From positions 3,224,001 to 3,288,000 of the forward strand of contig NZ_LAIR01000002.1 of NCBI RefSeq assembly GCF_001247745.1: 64,000 nucleotides of DNA, written 5' to 3'. How positions within the stretch are numbered: the first letter of the stretch is position 1; every line of letters starts with the position of its first letter. The position numbers and the translations under genes were made by a program. Origin of the DNA: Luteipulveratus halotolerans. Its GTDB lineage: Bacteria > Actinomycetota > Actinomycetes > Actinomycetales > Dermatophilaceae. The notes beneath the pieces are model-generated. The model saw nothing but the letters and a program-made list of their open reading frames with translations. It had not been told where the DNA came from and did no database searches. Shown here one piece after another: positions 8,089 through 15,998 of the stretch.

Positions 8089-9498
8089 CTACTGGACGCG
8101 GACCTCGACGCGGCGGTTGCGCTGCTGCGCCGCCTTCAACGCCTCACCGGTCTGACCCGACTCGGTCACCGCAGGCTTCGACTGGCCAAAGCCCTGAGCC
8201 TGGATCGACCACCCCGGACCCAGCAGCTTGGTCAACGCCGACCTCACCGCGTCAGCACGCTGCCCCGACAAGGTCTGATTGCGCGACTGCGTGCCCTGCG
8301 CGTCGGTGTGCCCCTCGACCGTGAGCGTCCGCTTCGGCTGCGCCTTCAACGCCGCAGCCGCCGCCTCCAACGACTTACTCGCCTTCGGCGACAGCTCCGC
8401 CTTGTCGTACGCGAACAGCACATCGGTCGACAACGCCACCCGACCATCAGCACTGATCGTCGCCCCTTCAACACGCGACCGCGCACTGAAGGCCGACACA
8501 CCCTTGGTGCCCTTCACCGGCGTACCCGACACCGGCACCCGAACCGCCCGACCCCACGTCGGCAACAACGTCACCTCCGGCGTCCCCGGATCACCCAACG
8601 TCATCGTCACATCCACCGCCTGACCGCGTTGCGGAATCGCCGCCGGTGTGCAGGTCGTCTTGTCCGCCTCGGTTCCGACCCCCCAGCCGGCCTGTCTGTC
8701 GCCGACCGCGAAAAACGGCTCCGTACACGCAGATTCGCTCGACAACGGGTTGAAAATGCGCGTGTTGTAGGGCAGCGACTGCGTAGACGCATTCTGCAGC
8801 GTCGCCTTCAGCTTTAGGACGCCGGCCGACCGCGTCGCCGACCGCACGACCAGGCTCTGGCCGGCACCGAACGGCACCTGCGAGCTCGCTGACAAAGGGG
8901 CCACCGGGACGTTGGCAAACGTCCCGAACGGCGCGACCGTCACGTCGACTGTGCTTGCGCCCTCAGGCACGGTCACGACCACCGAGGTGCTGACCTTCTT
9001 CGCCGAGTTCAGCAGGCTCACCGCACCACAGATGCACTGGCCGTCCTGGTCGCGCACCGGCAGGTACGTGCGCGGATCACCCGACCGGCGTACGGACATC
9101 GCCGAGAACTCACCTTTGTGATCGCCCTGGTAGTAGCCCGGCTCCGTCCAGGTGTCCGCGACGTTGGTGCCCGGGCTGTCCCACGTGCCGTACACCACCG
9201 CCCGATCCGGACCCAGCCGCTGCACCCCGTTCAACGAGAACGTGCCGCCCATCGGAGACGACTTCGTCCCCAGCACCGGACCGTTCGACAACGGCTTCAC
9301 ACCCGCAGGGAGGGCGTACGGCCGCCCCTCCGGACGGGTGGGCGTCGTCGACGACGTCGGCGGCCCGGTCGGGTCGGAGGCGCCAGGACTGGACGGCGAC
9401 GCAGTCGTCGAGGTGTCGGTGCCGTGGTCCGCGCCCGAGCAGGCGGTCAGTCCGCCGGCCAGGACAGCGGCCACCATCATCAGGTGCACGTTCTTCAC
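8089..9498 (-). CDS. OmpA-domain lipoprotein, paralogue 3
   Basis: A 469-residue lipoprotein starting at GTG 9498, with a signal peptide and lipobox GGLTAC. Architecture matches paralogue 1: the module with RRSGDPRTYLPVRD and a CIC pair, an internal beta-rich region and a C-terminal OmpA domain (EGHTDAQGT, NQTLSGQRADAV, QQRNRRVEVRV). The DNA of the OmpA domain and of the segment encoding GVKPLSNGPVLGTKSS is nearly identical to paralogue 1, while the middle is much less alike. It lies between paralogue 2 and the Tad pilin genes, all on the minus strand. Binding to peptidoglycan from the membrane side is the family expectation. Confidence 0.85.
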   Translation of the reverse strand: MKNVHLMMVAAVLAGGLTACSGADHGTDTSTTASPSSPGASDPTGPPTSSTTPTRPEGRPYALPAGVKPLSNGPVLGTKSSPMGGTFSLNGVQRLGPDRAVVYGTWDSPGTNVADTWTEPGYYQGDHKGEFSAMSVRRSGDPRTYLPVRDQDGQCICGAVSLLNSAKKVSTSVVVTVPEGASTVDVTVAPFGTFANVPVAPLSASSQVPFGAGQSLVVRSATRSAGVLKLKATLQNASTQSLPYNTRIFNPLSSESACTEPFFAVGDRQAGWGVGTEADKTTCTPAAIPQRGQAVDVTMTLGDPGTPEVTLLPTWGRAVRVPVSGTPVKGTKGVSAFSARSRVEGATISADGRVALSTDVLFAYDKAELSPKASKSLEAAAAALKAQPKRTLTVEGHTDAQGTQSRNQTLSGQRADAVRSALTKLLGPGWSIQAQGFGQSKPAVTESGQTGEALKAAQQRNRRVEVRVQ

Positions 9499-9518
9499 GG
9501 ACGATCGACCTCACATCT

Positions 9519-9536
9519 CGGGGCTCAAACGCCCCG
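9519..9536 (-). terminator. Possible weak terminator after the TadG-like gene
   Basis: A perfect six-base inverted repeat CGGGGC/GCCCCG with a six-base loop lies 55 bases beyond the end of the TadG-like gene and just before the OmpA paralogue 3 start. There is no U-run, so termination would be weak; it could instead be a leader hairpin. Confidence 0.3.
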
Positions 9537-9590
9537 CACGGTAGCGGAACCGCACCCGCGCACAGGCGCAGCGCCGCAGGGGAATCTCAG

Positions 9591-10373
9591 CTATTCGACA
9601 AGCACAGCCTCAAATCGCGGCGTCCGACGCAGCACGTCCTTGAGGTCGTCAGGGATCTCGTCGGTCGAGGTCGGGGACGCCGAGCTCGGAGACGATGACG
9701 GTGATGCTGTCGAGGGTGGTGGCGTGCTCTGCGGATCGAGGTCGTCCAGCACCTTGTCGTCCGGACCGATGCACCGACCGTGCATCCACAGACCAAGGTG
9801 AACGCCGTTGCCTCGGAAGCACAACGGGCCCCCGCGAAAGGTCAGACGCGCGGTGGCGGTCGCCGTGGCATGCGTGCTCTGCCCCTTCAGCGGTGCGGTG
9901 CTGCGCGTCACGGCCGTGAACTCCAGACCCCCAGACGTCGCACGGATCTCGAGAGAGGTCAGGGACCCGTCGTTGGCTGAAGCCTGCGCCTGAGCCGCGG
10001 ACCGAGGAGTGTCCGTCATATCCGTCAGGGTGGCCTCGAGCAGCGTGGGAAGCAGCTCCGGGAGCTGCTCGGGATGGTTCCTCAGGTGGTTCCACCGGCC
10101 GTTGATCTGCGTCTGGAACGAGCCTGCCGCAGCCAGGCTCGCCGCATCGGCGCTCGTGACGGTCTTCGAGTGCTTGCCGAACGCGTCGGCGGTCAGACTC
10201 AGGACGAGCATGGCCCCAGCCATGAGGGCAGCGACCGCCGGGATCAGCATCATCGACGACTGGCCGCGCTCACCATGACGTCGCCACGATCGACGTGCTC
10301 GGGCCACGGAGGAAACACGCAGGCACCCCGCCCACGAAGTGGCGGGGTACCGGCGGGATGCGGATCGGGTCAC
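9591..10373 (-). CDS. TadG-like pilus assembly protein
   Basis: A 260-residue protein. After a 35-residue Arg-rich cytoplasmic start comes GERGQSSMMLIPAVAALM, a membrane segment of the TadG/TadE-like kind, then SADAASLAAAGSF, the usual pattern following that helix. The outer part has two cysteines near residue 190 and a Pro/Ser/Thr-rich stretch near the end, suggesting a wall-spanning linker. Its GTG overlaps the stop of the Flp pilin gene as GTGA, so pilin and TadG-like protein are translationally coupled. TadG-type proteins are thought to be minor or anchoring components of Tad pili. Confidence 0.75.
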   Translation of the reverse strand: MTRSASRRYPATSWAGCLRVSSVARARRSWRRHGERGQSSMMLIPAVAALMAGAMLVLSLTADAFGKHSKTVTSADAASLAAAGSFQTQINGRWNHLRNHPEQLPELLPTLLEATLTDMTDTPRSAAQAQASANDGSLTSLEIRATSGGLEFTAVTRSTAPLKGQSTHATATATARLTFRGGPLCFRGNGVHLGLWMHGRCIGPDDKVLDDLDPQSTPPPSTASPSSSPSSASPTSTDEIPDDLKDVLRRTPRFEAVLVE

Positions 10374-10612
10374 GGCGCGGAGTTGACGGAGCCCACTGCC
10401 GACGAAAGCTTGTTCATGATCGCCTGCGCGACGCTCGTGTCCGTCAGCAGCTCGGCTGCGGCGATGACCGCACCGATGATCGCCGCCACGACGAACACCA
10501 CGCCTGCGTACTCCACCGAGCCCTGGCCGGACTCCTTCTTGGCGCGCAGGCCTTCGACGGTCTGGGCGACGTAGGTCATGACGAACGCGGCCGCGTGGTT
10601 CATGCTGCTCAT
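10370..10612 (-). CDS. flp: Flp-family type IVb pilin
   Basis: An 80-residue prepilin. The 31-residue leader ends in ESG, followed by QGSV and EY, an exact Flp processing site for a TadV/CpaA-type peptidase. The mature part starts with the helix EYAGVVFVVAAIIGAVIAAAE and ends in a short SSAVGSVNSAP tail. It is the probable major pilin of the Tad apparatus next door, from which it is separated by a hairpin terminator; its own transcription would allow high pilin output. GGGAGATCACC before ATG 10612 is a good ribosome binding site. The helix resembles that of the large Flp-fusion at 4015. Confidence 0.9.
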   Translation of the reverse strand: MSSMNHAAAFVMTYVAQTVEGLRAKKESGQGSVEYAGVVFVVAAIIGAVIAAAELLTDTSVAQAIMNKLSSAVGSVNSAP

Positions 10613-10635
10613 GGTGATCTCCCTCGGATCTGATT

Positions 10636-10649
10636 CTGTCTCAAGACAG
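10636..10649. promoter_or_regulatory. Palindrome in the pilin leader
   Basis: CTGTCT-CA-AGACAG, two perfect six-base arms with a two-base centre, lies 24 bases upstream of the pilin start and next to its ribosome binding site. It could be an operator for the NarL-type regulator encoded beside it or a small leader hairpin. No evidence separates these choices. Confidence 0.4.
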
Positions 10650-10712
10650 TTCGGCTGCTCGCCCTGTCCCTGATGACATCAACACTGGCCGACGTCGATC
10701 GGGCACGGTAGG

Positions 10713-10737
10713 TGAGAAAGGCCCCATTCAGGGCCCT
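10713..10737 (-). terminator. Terminator of the tad/two-component operon
   Basis: Read on the minus strand, GGGCCC and GGGGCC form a short stem with a TGAAT loop, followed by TTTCTC. It starts at the stop codon of the response regulator gene and ends the operon before the separately expressed pilin. Confidence 0.5.
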
Positions 10738-11350
10738 AGTCACGGCCCAGCCAGGCGACGATCGCGGCGCCCCTGTTGGCGACCGCGAGCTTGGCGTAGA
10801 TCCGGTTGAGGTGGTTCTTGATCGTCTTCTCCGACAGGAAGAGTCGGCCGGCGATGTCGCGATTGCTCAAGCCGTCGCACAACAGGCTCATGAGCTCGAT
10901 CTCGCGCGGAGTGAGCCCCAGGGTGTCGCGCCGGCCGGGATCAGCGTGCTCTGCAGGGCTCAGCATCACCTCGGCTGCGGTCGGGCTCAGTACCAGTCCG
11001 CCGGACACGCACGTGTGTACGGCCGACACGACCTCCTGGGACGTGATGGTCCCGTGCACGAGGAAGCCGCGGGCACCACTCGCGAGCGCCTCTCGCACGA
11101 TGTCCCTGTCGTCGGAGTGCGTCAGCATCACGATCGGCACGCTGCCGTCGAACTCGCGCAGCACCGCCAACCCGTCCTTGCGTGGCATGCGCACATCCAG
11201 AAGGGCCAGGTCGAACTGGGACTGCTGCAGCTGTGCGAGGGCATCGACGCCGTCGGCCGCCTCGACCACTTCACAGGACTCGATCGAGGTCAGGACAGCA
11301 CCTAGCCCAGCCCGGACAACCTCGTTGTCATCGACGACGAGCACTCTCAT
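10736..11350 (-). CDS. NarL-type response regulator with altered receiver
   Basis: A 204-residue protein starting at ATG 11350, which overlaps the kinase stop by four bases. The receiver has the acidic pair DD7-8, the phosphate-accepting Asp52 (LLDVRMP) and Thr77. The strongly conserved Lys, usually in a LLKD-like context, is replaced by His99 (FLVHGT). The C-terminal LuxR-type helix-turn-helix (residues 140-200) shows LTPREIELMSLLCDGLSNRDIA and SEKTIKNHLNRIY patterns. It belongs with the kinase upstream and probably controls pilus or envelope genes here. The missing Lys may weaken or change phosphorylation signalling; this is inference from receiver structures. Confidence 0.9.
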   Translation of the reverse strand: MRVLVVDDNEVVRAGLGAVLTSIESCEVVEAADGVDALAQLQQSQFDLALLDVRMPRKDGLAVLREFDGSVPIVMLTHSDDRDIVREALASGARGFLVHGTITSQEVVSAVHTCVSGGLVLSPTAAEVMLSPAEHADPGRRDTLGLTPREIELMSLLCDGLSNRDIAGRLFLSEKTIKNHLNRIYAKLAVANRGAAIVAWLGRD

Positions 11351-12552
11351 GCGACTGGTCCAATCATCTGGCCCTGATGGGCGGTCTGGGGGTCCACTGC
11401 GGCGGGGACCCGCATCCGGACCACCGCACCGCCGTGAGACGCAGGACCGAACGACACGGATCCGCGGATACGTGCCATCCGGTCGCGCAGACCTGCCAAC
11501 CCGTAGTGACCTCGTCGCACGAGTCCGTCGATGTCGATCCCCTCGGGCAGACCCGGCCCCTCGTCCGTGACGCTCACCTCGACCCACCCGTCGACCGCCG
11601 TGCACTCGATGGCGACATGTCCCCCGGGGACGTGGCGTGCCACGTTCTCCAGACACTCCTGCACGCAGCGCATCAGCTCGAACGTCGACTCAGGAGACAG
11701 GCGAACCGCCGTCTCAGGAGTTTTGAGCGCTGTGGTGTACGCCGTGTGGTCCGCCTCCCACCGCGCCACCGCGGCTCGCATCGATGCCTCGAGCTCGCCT
11801 GCCTCGGGCGTGCGTAGGGCGCCCACCAACGTCCTCGCCTCTCCTCGGGCGATCTCGACCGAACGCTGCAGGATCGCGGCGGACTGTTGCTGGGCGTGCC
11901 CTTCCTTGGCCAAGCCATCGTGCAGGGTCTCGGCGAGCATTGCCACGCCGTGCAAGGACTTGGCGACGCTGTCGTGCATCTCCGTCGACAGGCGGTTGCG
12001 CTCCTCCGCCCGCGCCTGCAGCTCGCGGGCCTGACTGATCTCCCCGCGCAGGGTGTCGTGCGCCGTCAGGACAGTCGCGAGGCGCCGCCCCATCCACGCC
12101 GCACCGGCCAGGAGGGTGAAGCGTGCCGTGATCGCGGTCAGGTCCAGCTCCGCAGGTCCGAGCACGTCGAGGACGACACCGACGATGTGGGTCACGATGA
12201 TCGGAGCGATCGTGACGGCACCCGCCCGAATACTGACGAAGCTCGCGAACGCTACGGAGGCGCCGACGTACAGCAGTGCGCCGCTGTTCAATCCGAACGT
12301 CACCAGCACGAGAGAGGTGACCATGCTGTCGAGCACCGCCCACCACCATCGGTGCATGAACGCTGCGCCACGACGATTGATCCGACGCAAGGGCACGAAC
12401 GACAGGGGGATGGCTGCACAGACCAGGACGTACGCCGACAGGCCCGAGCGACCGGCCTCATCCAGGCACAGCAGGACCAGCGCCGCCAGCCGCAGGTCGA
12501 GCATCACTCCGACCGTTGCTGCTCCTGCGCCTGCAAGCGGTCCGACACTCAC
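11347..12552 (-). CDS. Sensor histidine kinase (HisKA_3 type)
   Basis: A 401-residue membrane kinase. About six hydrophobic helices fill residues 10-155 with only short loops, so it probably senses a signal in or near the membrane. A coiled linker leads to the dimerisation box EMHDSVAKSLHG with His193 as phosphate acceptor. The ATP-binding domain has CLENVARH (N box) and TDEGPGLPEG plus GLAGLRDRM (G boxes). It is the partner of the adjacent response regulator. The start overlaps the tadC stop by four bases, so this two-component system is translationally tied to the Tad motor genes, which suggests that it monitors or controls pilus activity. Confidence 0.9.
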   Translation of the reverse strand: MSVGPLAGAGAATVGVMLDLRLAALVLLCLDEAGRSGLSAYVLVCAAIPLSFVPLRRINRRGAAFMHRWWWAVLDSMVTSLVLVTFGLNSGALLYVGASVAFASFVSIRAGAVTIAPIIVTHIVGVVLDVLGPAELDLTAITARFTLLAGAAWMGRRLATVLTAHDTLRGEISQARELQARAEERNRLSTEMHDSVAKSLHGVAMLAETLHDGLAKEGHAQQQSAAILQRSVEIARGEARTLVGALRTPEAGELEASMRAAVARWEADHTAYTTALKTPETAVRLSPESTFELMRCVQECLENVARHVPGGHVAIECTAVDGWVEVSVTDEGPGLPEGIDIDGLVRRGHYGLAGLRDRMARIRGSVSFGPASHGGAVVRMRVPAAVDPQTAHQGQMIGPVA

Positions 12553-13433
12553 AGCACACCCTTGAGAATGTCGATCTGACTCAGGACGAACGACGCAAGA
12601 ATCAGCAGGAGCGCAGCGGGCACCACGAAGATGGTGACGACAAGACTCACCTTCGGCGCTGCCTTCGCGGCGGCCTTCCGAACCTCTTGGGCTCGGGCAC
12701 GTCGCACCTCTCCCGCAATGTCGCGCAGTGCCTCGGACAACGGCGTGCCGAGCTCCTCGGCCTGCTGCATCGCCGTCACCCAGGACTCGATCGCAGGCGC
12801 CGTGTTGCGGCGCCGGAGGGCCGCGAAGGCGGTACGCCGCGACATGCCGAGGCGCATGTCCTCGAGCACTCGCTGCACCTCCTCAGCCAGTGCTGTCGGC
12901 GCGGCGTCAGCCACTCGTTGCAGCGCAGCCTGGAGCGAGAGGCCGGCGCTCACCGTCACCGCAAGGACGTCCAGCAGATCTGGCAGCTCCCGGGCGACTG
13001 CGGCCTGACGCTTGCGCCCCACCGAGCGCAGCCAGAACTCCATCCAGCAGCCGAACAGCAGGAGACACAGGCCGCCCAGCAGCAGCTGTCCGGCCAGGGC
13101 GAAGAACACCGCTGACACGGCTCCGATGACGAAGAACCCGGCCTGTCTGCGTACGAAGTCGCGGACGGACAGCCCCTCGGGTCGACCCGCGTGATCGAGT
13201 CGTCGCTCGAGACCGGCCAACCGGCGGGGTCCGTACAGGTTCAGCAGTGAGCGCTGGAACCGGACGCCGAGGCGATCGACCACCTCGGCGACCCGGGACG
13301 GCCGCTCGATGTGGTCATCGCCGTCCGCGAAGTACAGCTCGGCCTCTTCGAGACCCGTCGACTTCAGCTGTCGGAACCCGTACATCGCGACGATCACGAC
13401 GCACATCGCAACGGTGGGGATGAGCAGCAGCAT
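12549..13433 (-). CDS. tadC: TadC, inner platform protein
   Basis: A 294-residue type II secretion F-domain protein. It has an N-terminal helix (residues 1-20), two hydrophobic segments near residues 113-145, the F domain from 165 to 250 (VSAGLSLQAALQRVAD, ESWVTAMQQAEELGTPLSEALRDIA) and a C-terminal helix. With TadB it forms the membrane platform on which the TadA ATPase acts to polymerise Flp pilin. It overlaps tadB by one base and the kinase by four bases. Length and topology fit the family. Confidence 0.9.
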   Translation of the reverse strand: MLLLIPTVAMCVVIVAMYGFRQLKSTGLEEAELYFADGDDHIERPSRVAEVVDRLGVRFQRSLLNLYGPRRLAGLERRLDHAGRPEGLSVRDFVRRQAGFFVIGAVSAVFFALAGQLLLGGLCLLLFGCWMEFWLRSVGRKRQAAVARELPDLLDVLAVTVSAGLSLQAALQRVADAAPTALAEEVQRVLEDMRLGMSRRTAFAALRRRNTAPAIESWVTAMQQAEELGTPLSEALRDIAGEVRRARAQEVRKAAAKAAPKVSLVVTIFVVPAALLLILASFVLSQIDILKGVL

Positions 13434-14359
13434 CAGACCTCCACCCGCGAGATCCGGCGCATCAGGAAGAAGCCGATGCAGAACATCACCCCAGCGACGA
13501 GGAGCACGCCCTGTCCGATGAGATTGGACGCGAGCTTGTCCAACGAGCCGGGAGTGATGAGGTTCATCACGAACACGCTGCCCACACCGATCGCGACGAC
13601 CATGTAGCCGCTGAAGGATGCGGCCGAGGTCATCGTCGCGACCTCACGTCGCAGCTCGCGGCGCGCGTCCAGGGTCGCCGCGATGTTGGACAGGGTCGTC
13701 GCGAGCTTTCCCCCCGCGGTGCTCTGGATCAGCAGGGTGCGGGTGAGCACGCTGAGCTCGCGCGACGGCAGCCGCTCGTCGAGACTCGCGAGTGCTCCGT
13801 CGAGCGAACGCCCGAGTGCCATCTCACGCGCGACCTCCCCGAACTCGCCAGCAGCGGGCTCCGGAAGCTCACGCGCGACCAGCTCGATGCTGCTGCGGAT
13901 CGCCAGACCAGCCGTCGCGCCGCCACCCATCACGCGTGCGATGTCGGGCAGCTGCGCGATGAAGGCGTCGACCCGCGCCTGTCGACGCTTGTCCAGCCAC
14001 CGCAACGCGGCAGCGAAGGTGCCTCCGAAAACGACAATCGAACCGAGGTACCCCATCATCGGGAAGAGGAGGATCACCAGCAGGACGGCGACACCAGCGA
14101 CGATAGTGATGAACTCGCCTGGCCCCAGCCGTACGGTCGCGCCCTGGAGCCGTCGATCCAGGTCGGTGCCGAACTGGGTCTTGCCAACCGCGCGGTTCAG
14201 CGTCGGCCGAAGGACGTCCAGGCGACGCCGGCTGCGGCCGTCGTGGGCGGCGTACTCGAGGGCCAGGCGGCGCTCGGTCGAGCCTCGTACCGCGCCCAGG
14301 CCAATGATCGTGATGACGAGCGTCACGAACAGCACGATGGCGATCGCGGCCGGTGTCAT
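13433..14359 (-). CDS. tadB: TadB, inner platform protein
   Basis: A 308-residue F-domain protein with an N-terminal helix, a pair of helices near residues 85-122, the F domain (GGGATAGLAIRSSIELVARE, LIQSTAGGKLATTLSNIA) and two C-terminal helices. It partners TadC in the pilus base. It overlaps tadA by four bases (ATGA). The GGKL signature is typical of TadB rather than TadC, which supports the naming order. Confidence 0.9.
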   Translation of the reverse strand: MTPAAIAIVLFVTLVITIIGLGAVRGSTERRLALEYAAHDGRSRRRLDVLRPTLNRAVGKTQFGTDLDRRLQGATVRLGPGEFITIVAGVAVLLVILLFPMMGYLGSIVVFGGTFAAALRWLDKRRQARVDAFIAQLPDIARVMGGGATAGLAIRSSIELVARELPEPAAGEFGEVAREMALGRSLDGALASLDERLPSRELSVLTRTLLIQSTAGGKLATTLSNIAATLDARRELRREVATMTSAASFSGYMVVAIGVGSVFVMNLITPGSLDKLASNLIGQGVLLVAGVMFCIGFFLMRRISRVEV

Positions 14360-15654
14360 GCGCCCACCCCGAGCCCGCTGGGCAGCTGCTCCCCGGCAAG
14401 GTGCATCAGCCGAGCCACACCGTCGGGCGGGCTCTCGTGCACGAATCGTCCCGTCACGGGCTGTCCGTGGGCAGCGGGCTCGTGCTCGAAACGGCTGATC
14501 GGTACGACGGTGTAGGTCTCCCGCCGCTCCGACACGAGCGCGGCGATCTCAACGACACGACGCGAGCCGTCCGGCAGTCGCTCCAGCTGAACGATGACGT
14601 CGACAGCACTGTTGAGCTGGTCGCGGATCACGTCCACAGGGAGCCGGAGCTCGCTCATGGACGCCAGCGTCTCGAGGCGGCCAAGCGCATCCGCCGCACT
14701 GTTGGCGTGCACCGTCGCCAGTGAACCGGCGTGGCCCGTGCTCATCGCCTGGAGCATGTCGAGCGTCTCGCCACCGCGGACCTCACCCACAACGATGCGG
14801 TCGGGGCGCATCCGCAGGCTGTTGCGCACGAGGTCACGGATGGTGATCTCGCCACGGCCCTCCACGTTGGCCGGCCGCGACTCCAAGCGCACCACGTGCG
14901 GCTGCTGGAGTGACAGCTCAGCGGCGTCCTCGATAGTGACGATGCGCTCACGCTCCGGAATGACGCCCGACAGTGCGTTGAGGAAGGTCGTCTTGCCGGT
15001 GCCCGTACCCCCAGAGATGATGATGTTGGCCTTCGCTCGCACGAGCGAACCGAGCAGCGCGGCCATCGTGGAGTCGAGCGTCTCCTTGCGTACGAGCTCA
15101 GCAAGCTTGAAGGGACGCGGAAATCGGCGGATGGTCAACGTCGGTCCGTTGAGCGCCAGCGGCGGGATGATCACGTTGACGCGTTCGCCGGTGTCGAGGC
15201 GGGCGTCGACCATCGGCGACGACTCGTCGACGCGGCGATTGACCCGCGAGACGATGCGATCGATCGTCTGCATGAGCTGTTCGGTCGAGGAGAACACCGT
15301 GTTGTGCCGTTGCACCTGGCCGCGACGCTCGACAAAGACGTCGTGGGGGCCGTTGACCATGATCTCCGTGATCGACTCGTCTGCGAGCAGCGGTTCGAGC
15401 ACACCCAGACCCAGGGCCTCGTCAATCACCCTGCGGATGAATCCAGCTCGCTCGGACGGGCTGAGCACCGGCCCCTCGATCGAGATGATCTCGCCCAGGC
15501 GGCGCTCCAACCGCACCCGCTGCTGGGTCGCTGTCAGACCCCGGAGCTCGTCGCGGTCGATTTCCTGCAGCAGACGGCCGAGGTAGTCACCGACCAGGTT
15601 GACGCCGTTGTCCGGCCTGCTCGCTTCGCCGCCAACGCGGTCCTTGAGGCCCAT
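14356..15654 (-). CDS. tadA: TadA/CpaF pilus assembly ATPase
   Basis: A 432-residue hexameric secretion ATPase that powers pilus assembly from the cytoplasm. Visible are the N-terminal domain with EPLLADESITEIMVNGP, the Walker A SGGTGTGKTT at residues 214-223, an Asp box around TIEDAAEL, the Walker B DRIVVGEVRG near 285-294 and the His box TGHAGSLATVHAN. Length is normal for the family. The start overlaps the tadE stop by one base and the end overlaps tadB by four, so it is expressed as part of the compact Tad operon. Confidence 0.95.
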   Translation of the reverse strand: MGLKDRVGGEASRPDNGVNLVGDYLGRLLQEIDRDELRGLTATQQRVRLERRLGEIISIEGPVLSPSERAGFIRRVIDEALGLGVLEPLLADESITEIMVNGPHDVFVERRGQVQRHNTVFSSTEQLMQTIDRIVSRVNRRVDESSPMVDARLDTGERVNVIIPPLALNGPTLTIRRFPRPFKLAELVRKETLDSTMAALLGSLVRAKANIIISGGTGTGKTTFLNALSGVIPERERIVTIEDAAELSLQQPHVVRLESRPANVEGRGEITIRDLVRNSLRMRPDRIVVGEVRGGETLDMLQAMSTGHAGSLATVHANSAADALGRLETLASMSELRLPVDVIRDQLNSAVDVIVQLERLPDGSRRVVEIAALVSERRETYTVVPISRFEHEPAAHGQPVTGRFVHESPPDGVARLMHLAGEQLPSGLGVGA

Positions 15655-15998
15655 CAGCCGACATCCGGGAACTCAGCGGTGCGGGTGATGTCCATGCCGC
15701 TGGTGGTCGCGAAACCCTTGACCCCGATCGGCACATTGGCACGGACCCGGACACACACACCGTCGCACTCGTAGCGCTCGACGCTCTCGAGGCGCACCCC
15801 GTCAGGCAGCGCTGCCGCGGCCGCCGCACGCGGGTCGCGGTCGAGCGTGACCGCACGAGCTGCATCGCGCGCCGCCTTGGTCGTCGCATCGACGCCCCCG
15901 GCGATCATCACGCCCTGCACCATCAGGAATGCGAACGCCACGAGGATCGGAATGGCGACGACGAGGTCGATGTAGGTCTGTCCCGACTCGCGCTTCAT
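15654..15998 (-). CDS. TadE-like pseudopilin
   Basis: A 114-residue protein with the leader MKRESG, then QTYIDL and a single helix, followed by DATTKAARDAARAV, the typical pattern after a TadE helix. Two Cys residues near 80-84 (ECDGVC) may form a disulphide outside the membrane. TadE-type pseudopilins help to start or tune Flp pilus assembly. It overlaps the TadZ-TadE fusion gene by four bases, so two TadE-like domains are made in direct succession. Confidence 0.85.
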   Translation of the reverse strand: MKRESGQTYIDLVVAIPILVAFAFLMVQGVMIAGGVDATTKAARDAARAVTLDRDPRAAAAAALPDGVRLESVERYECDGVCVRVRANVPIGVKGFATTSGMDITRTAEFPDVG

